Shown piece after piece: positions 5,941 to 6,638 of a stretch of DNA of 6,638 bases (the stretch's first letter is position 1; every line of letters starts with the position of its first letter). The position numbers and the translations under genes are program-made. The stretch covers positions 1-6,638 of the forward strand of contig JAESTN010000068.1 of assembly GCA_016763595.1 (NCBI GenBank), read 5' to 3'. This stretch comes from Flavobacteriaceae bacterium (lineage in GTDB: Bacteria > Bacteroidota > Bacteroidia > Flavobacteriales > Flavobacteriaceae). A model generated the notes under the pieces. The model did not search any database and had not been told where the DNA came from. It saw only the letters and a list, made by a program, of their open reading frames with translations.

Positions 5941-6638
5941 ATGAAGTTTTTTAGATTGATTTTAATAGTAATGTTGGTATTTACATCTTGTAAAACCAAA
6001 AAAGGAATAGTTGGTAGTACAGCTATGGAAATTAAAAAATTATCTGCAAGAAAAGTTTCTAAAAAACACATTGCCACTTCGTTTGATAAAAAAACGATCG
6101 ATGCAAGGTTAAAAGTTGCTTATAAAAGTGATAAAGATAGGTATAACCTAAATGTAAAATTAAGAATAGATAAAGACAAAGTAATCTGGATAAACGTTGT
6201 CTATAAAAGTGTTATTTTAGTTGCAAGAGCAAAAATTACTCCGAGCTCTGTTAGTTATTACGAGAAAATCAATAAAACATATTTCAAAGGAGGTTTTGAT
6301 GTCTTAGAAGAGATGTTAGGAGCAGAGGTTAATTTTAAGCAATTACAAAACATGCTGTTAGGCCAGGCTATTTTTGATTTAAAGGAACAAAAATACACTT
6401 CAGTAGTACATAATGAAGCCCATTTGTTAGTTCCTGCACAGCAAAAAGCGCTGTTTGATATTTTATTTTGGATCAATCCAGTTCATTTTAAATTAGATAT
6501 GCAAACATTAAAAAATAATCAAAAAAACCAAGAATTAAAAGTTGCTTACAAGAGTTATTCTAATATCAATGGAGTGATTTTTCCAAAGAGAATAGAAATT
6601 AGAGCAATAGAAAAAGGGAAGTTTACCAATATTGATAT
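5941..6638 (+). CDS. DUF4292 lipoprotein, LolB-like (C-terminus off window)
   Basis: 232 codons are visible from ATG 5941; the family is usually around 260 residues, so only the end is missing. MKFFRLILIVMLVFTSC is a lipoprotein signal with lipid-attached Cys17. The next residues are KTKKG, with no acidic cluster, so it probably stays on the periplasmic face of the outer membrane rather than being flipped to the surface. Family-type segments are VKLRIDKDKVIWINV (72-86), VARAKITPSSVSYYEKINKTYF (94-115), the FKQLQNMLLG stretch (132-141) and LFWINPVHFKL (175-185). DUF4292 proteins are predicted, as I recall, to share the LolA/LolB open beta-barrel fold that carries lipids or lipoproteins; function here is inferred only. 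AAAGG at 5933-5937, overlapping the upstream stop codon, is a ribosome site with short spacing. In related genomes an M23 peptidase gene often follows, beyond this window. Confidence 0.9.
   Translation, partial: MKFFRLILIVMLVFTSCKTKKGIVGSTAMEIKKLSARKVSKKHIATSFDKKTIDARLKVAYKSDKDRYNLNVKLRIDKDKVIWINVVYKSVILVARAKITPSSVSYYEKINKTYFKGGFDVLEEMLGAEVNFKQLQNMLLGQAIFDLKEQKYTSVVHNEAHLLVPAQQKALFDILFWINPVHFKLDMQTLKNNQKNQELKVAYKSYSNINGVIFPKRIEIRAIEKGKFTNID

Noticed and set aside
6258..6476. 72-codon minus-strand ORF
   Set aside because: It is antisense to the well-conserved middle of the DUF4292 gene and has no signal of its own.

Overview
The window is AT-rich DNA that reads like a genome segment of a marine or aquatic member of the Flavobacteriaceae (Bacteroidota). 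Three things point there: a protein ending in a type IX secretion (T9SS) sorting tail, a promoter of the Bacteroidota type (TTG-N20-TAGTTTTG), and a TPR protein followed by a DUF4292 lipoprotein, a pair typical of flavobacteria. No RNA gene, insertion sequence, CRISPR array or attachment site was seen.

Layout. Positions 1-4541 on the minus strand are one uninterrupted reading frame whose C-terminus runs off the left edge. It encodes a giant secreted modular protein (1513 residues visible, probably about 1540 in full). Its order is signal peptide, basic leader region, long Asp-box beta-propeller region (about residues 115-835), two tandem fibronectin type III (FN3) modules, a GEVED module, a third FN3 module, a short Cys-rich motif, a carbohydrate-binding-like beta-sandwich, and the T9SS type A sorting domain. 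Positions 4542-4985 are a gene-poor divergent intergenic region with a good minus-strand promoter, a 12-bp perfect palindrome and a larger imperfect inverted repeat. Positions 4986-5933 (plus) encode an exported TPR protein. Positions 5941-6638 (plus, cut by the right edge) encode a DUF4292 lipoprotein only 7 bases downstream of it.

How they work together. The minus-strand gene appears to be a monocistronic secreted or surface protein that binds or processes an extracellular polymer; its substrate cannot be read from the sequence. The plus-strand pair looks like a cell-envelope operon: a periplasmic TPR scaffold and an outer-membrane-anchored LolB-like lipoprotein. Nothing links the two transcription units beyond sharing the intergenic region. 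The window holds no defence or mobile system; the main points of interest are the modular architecture, the near-duplicate FN3 modules split by a GEVED insertion, and the uncharacterised TPR/DUF4292 pair.
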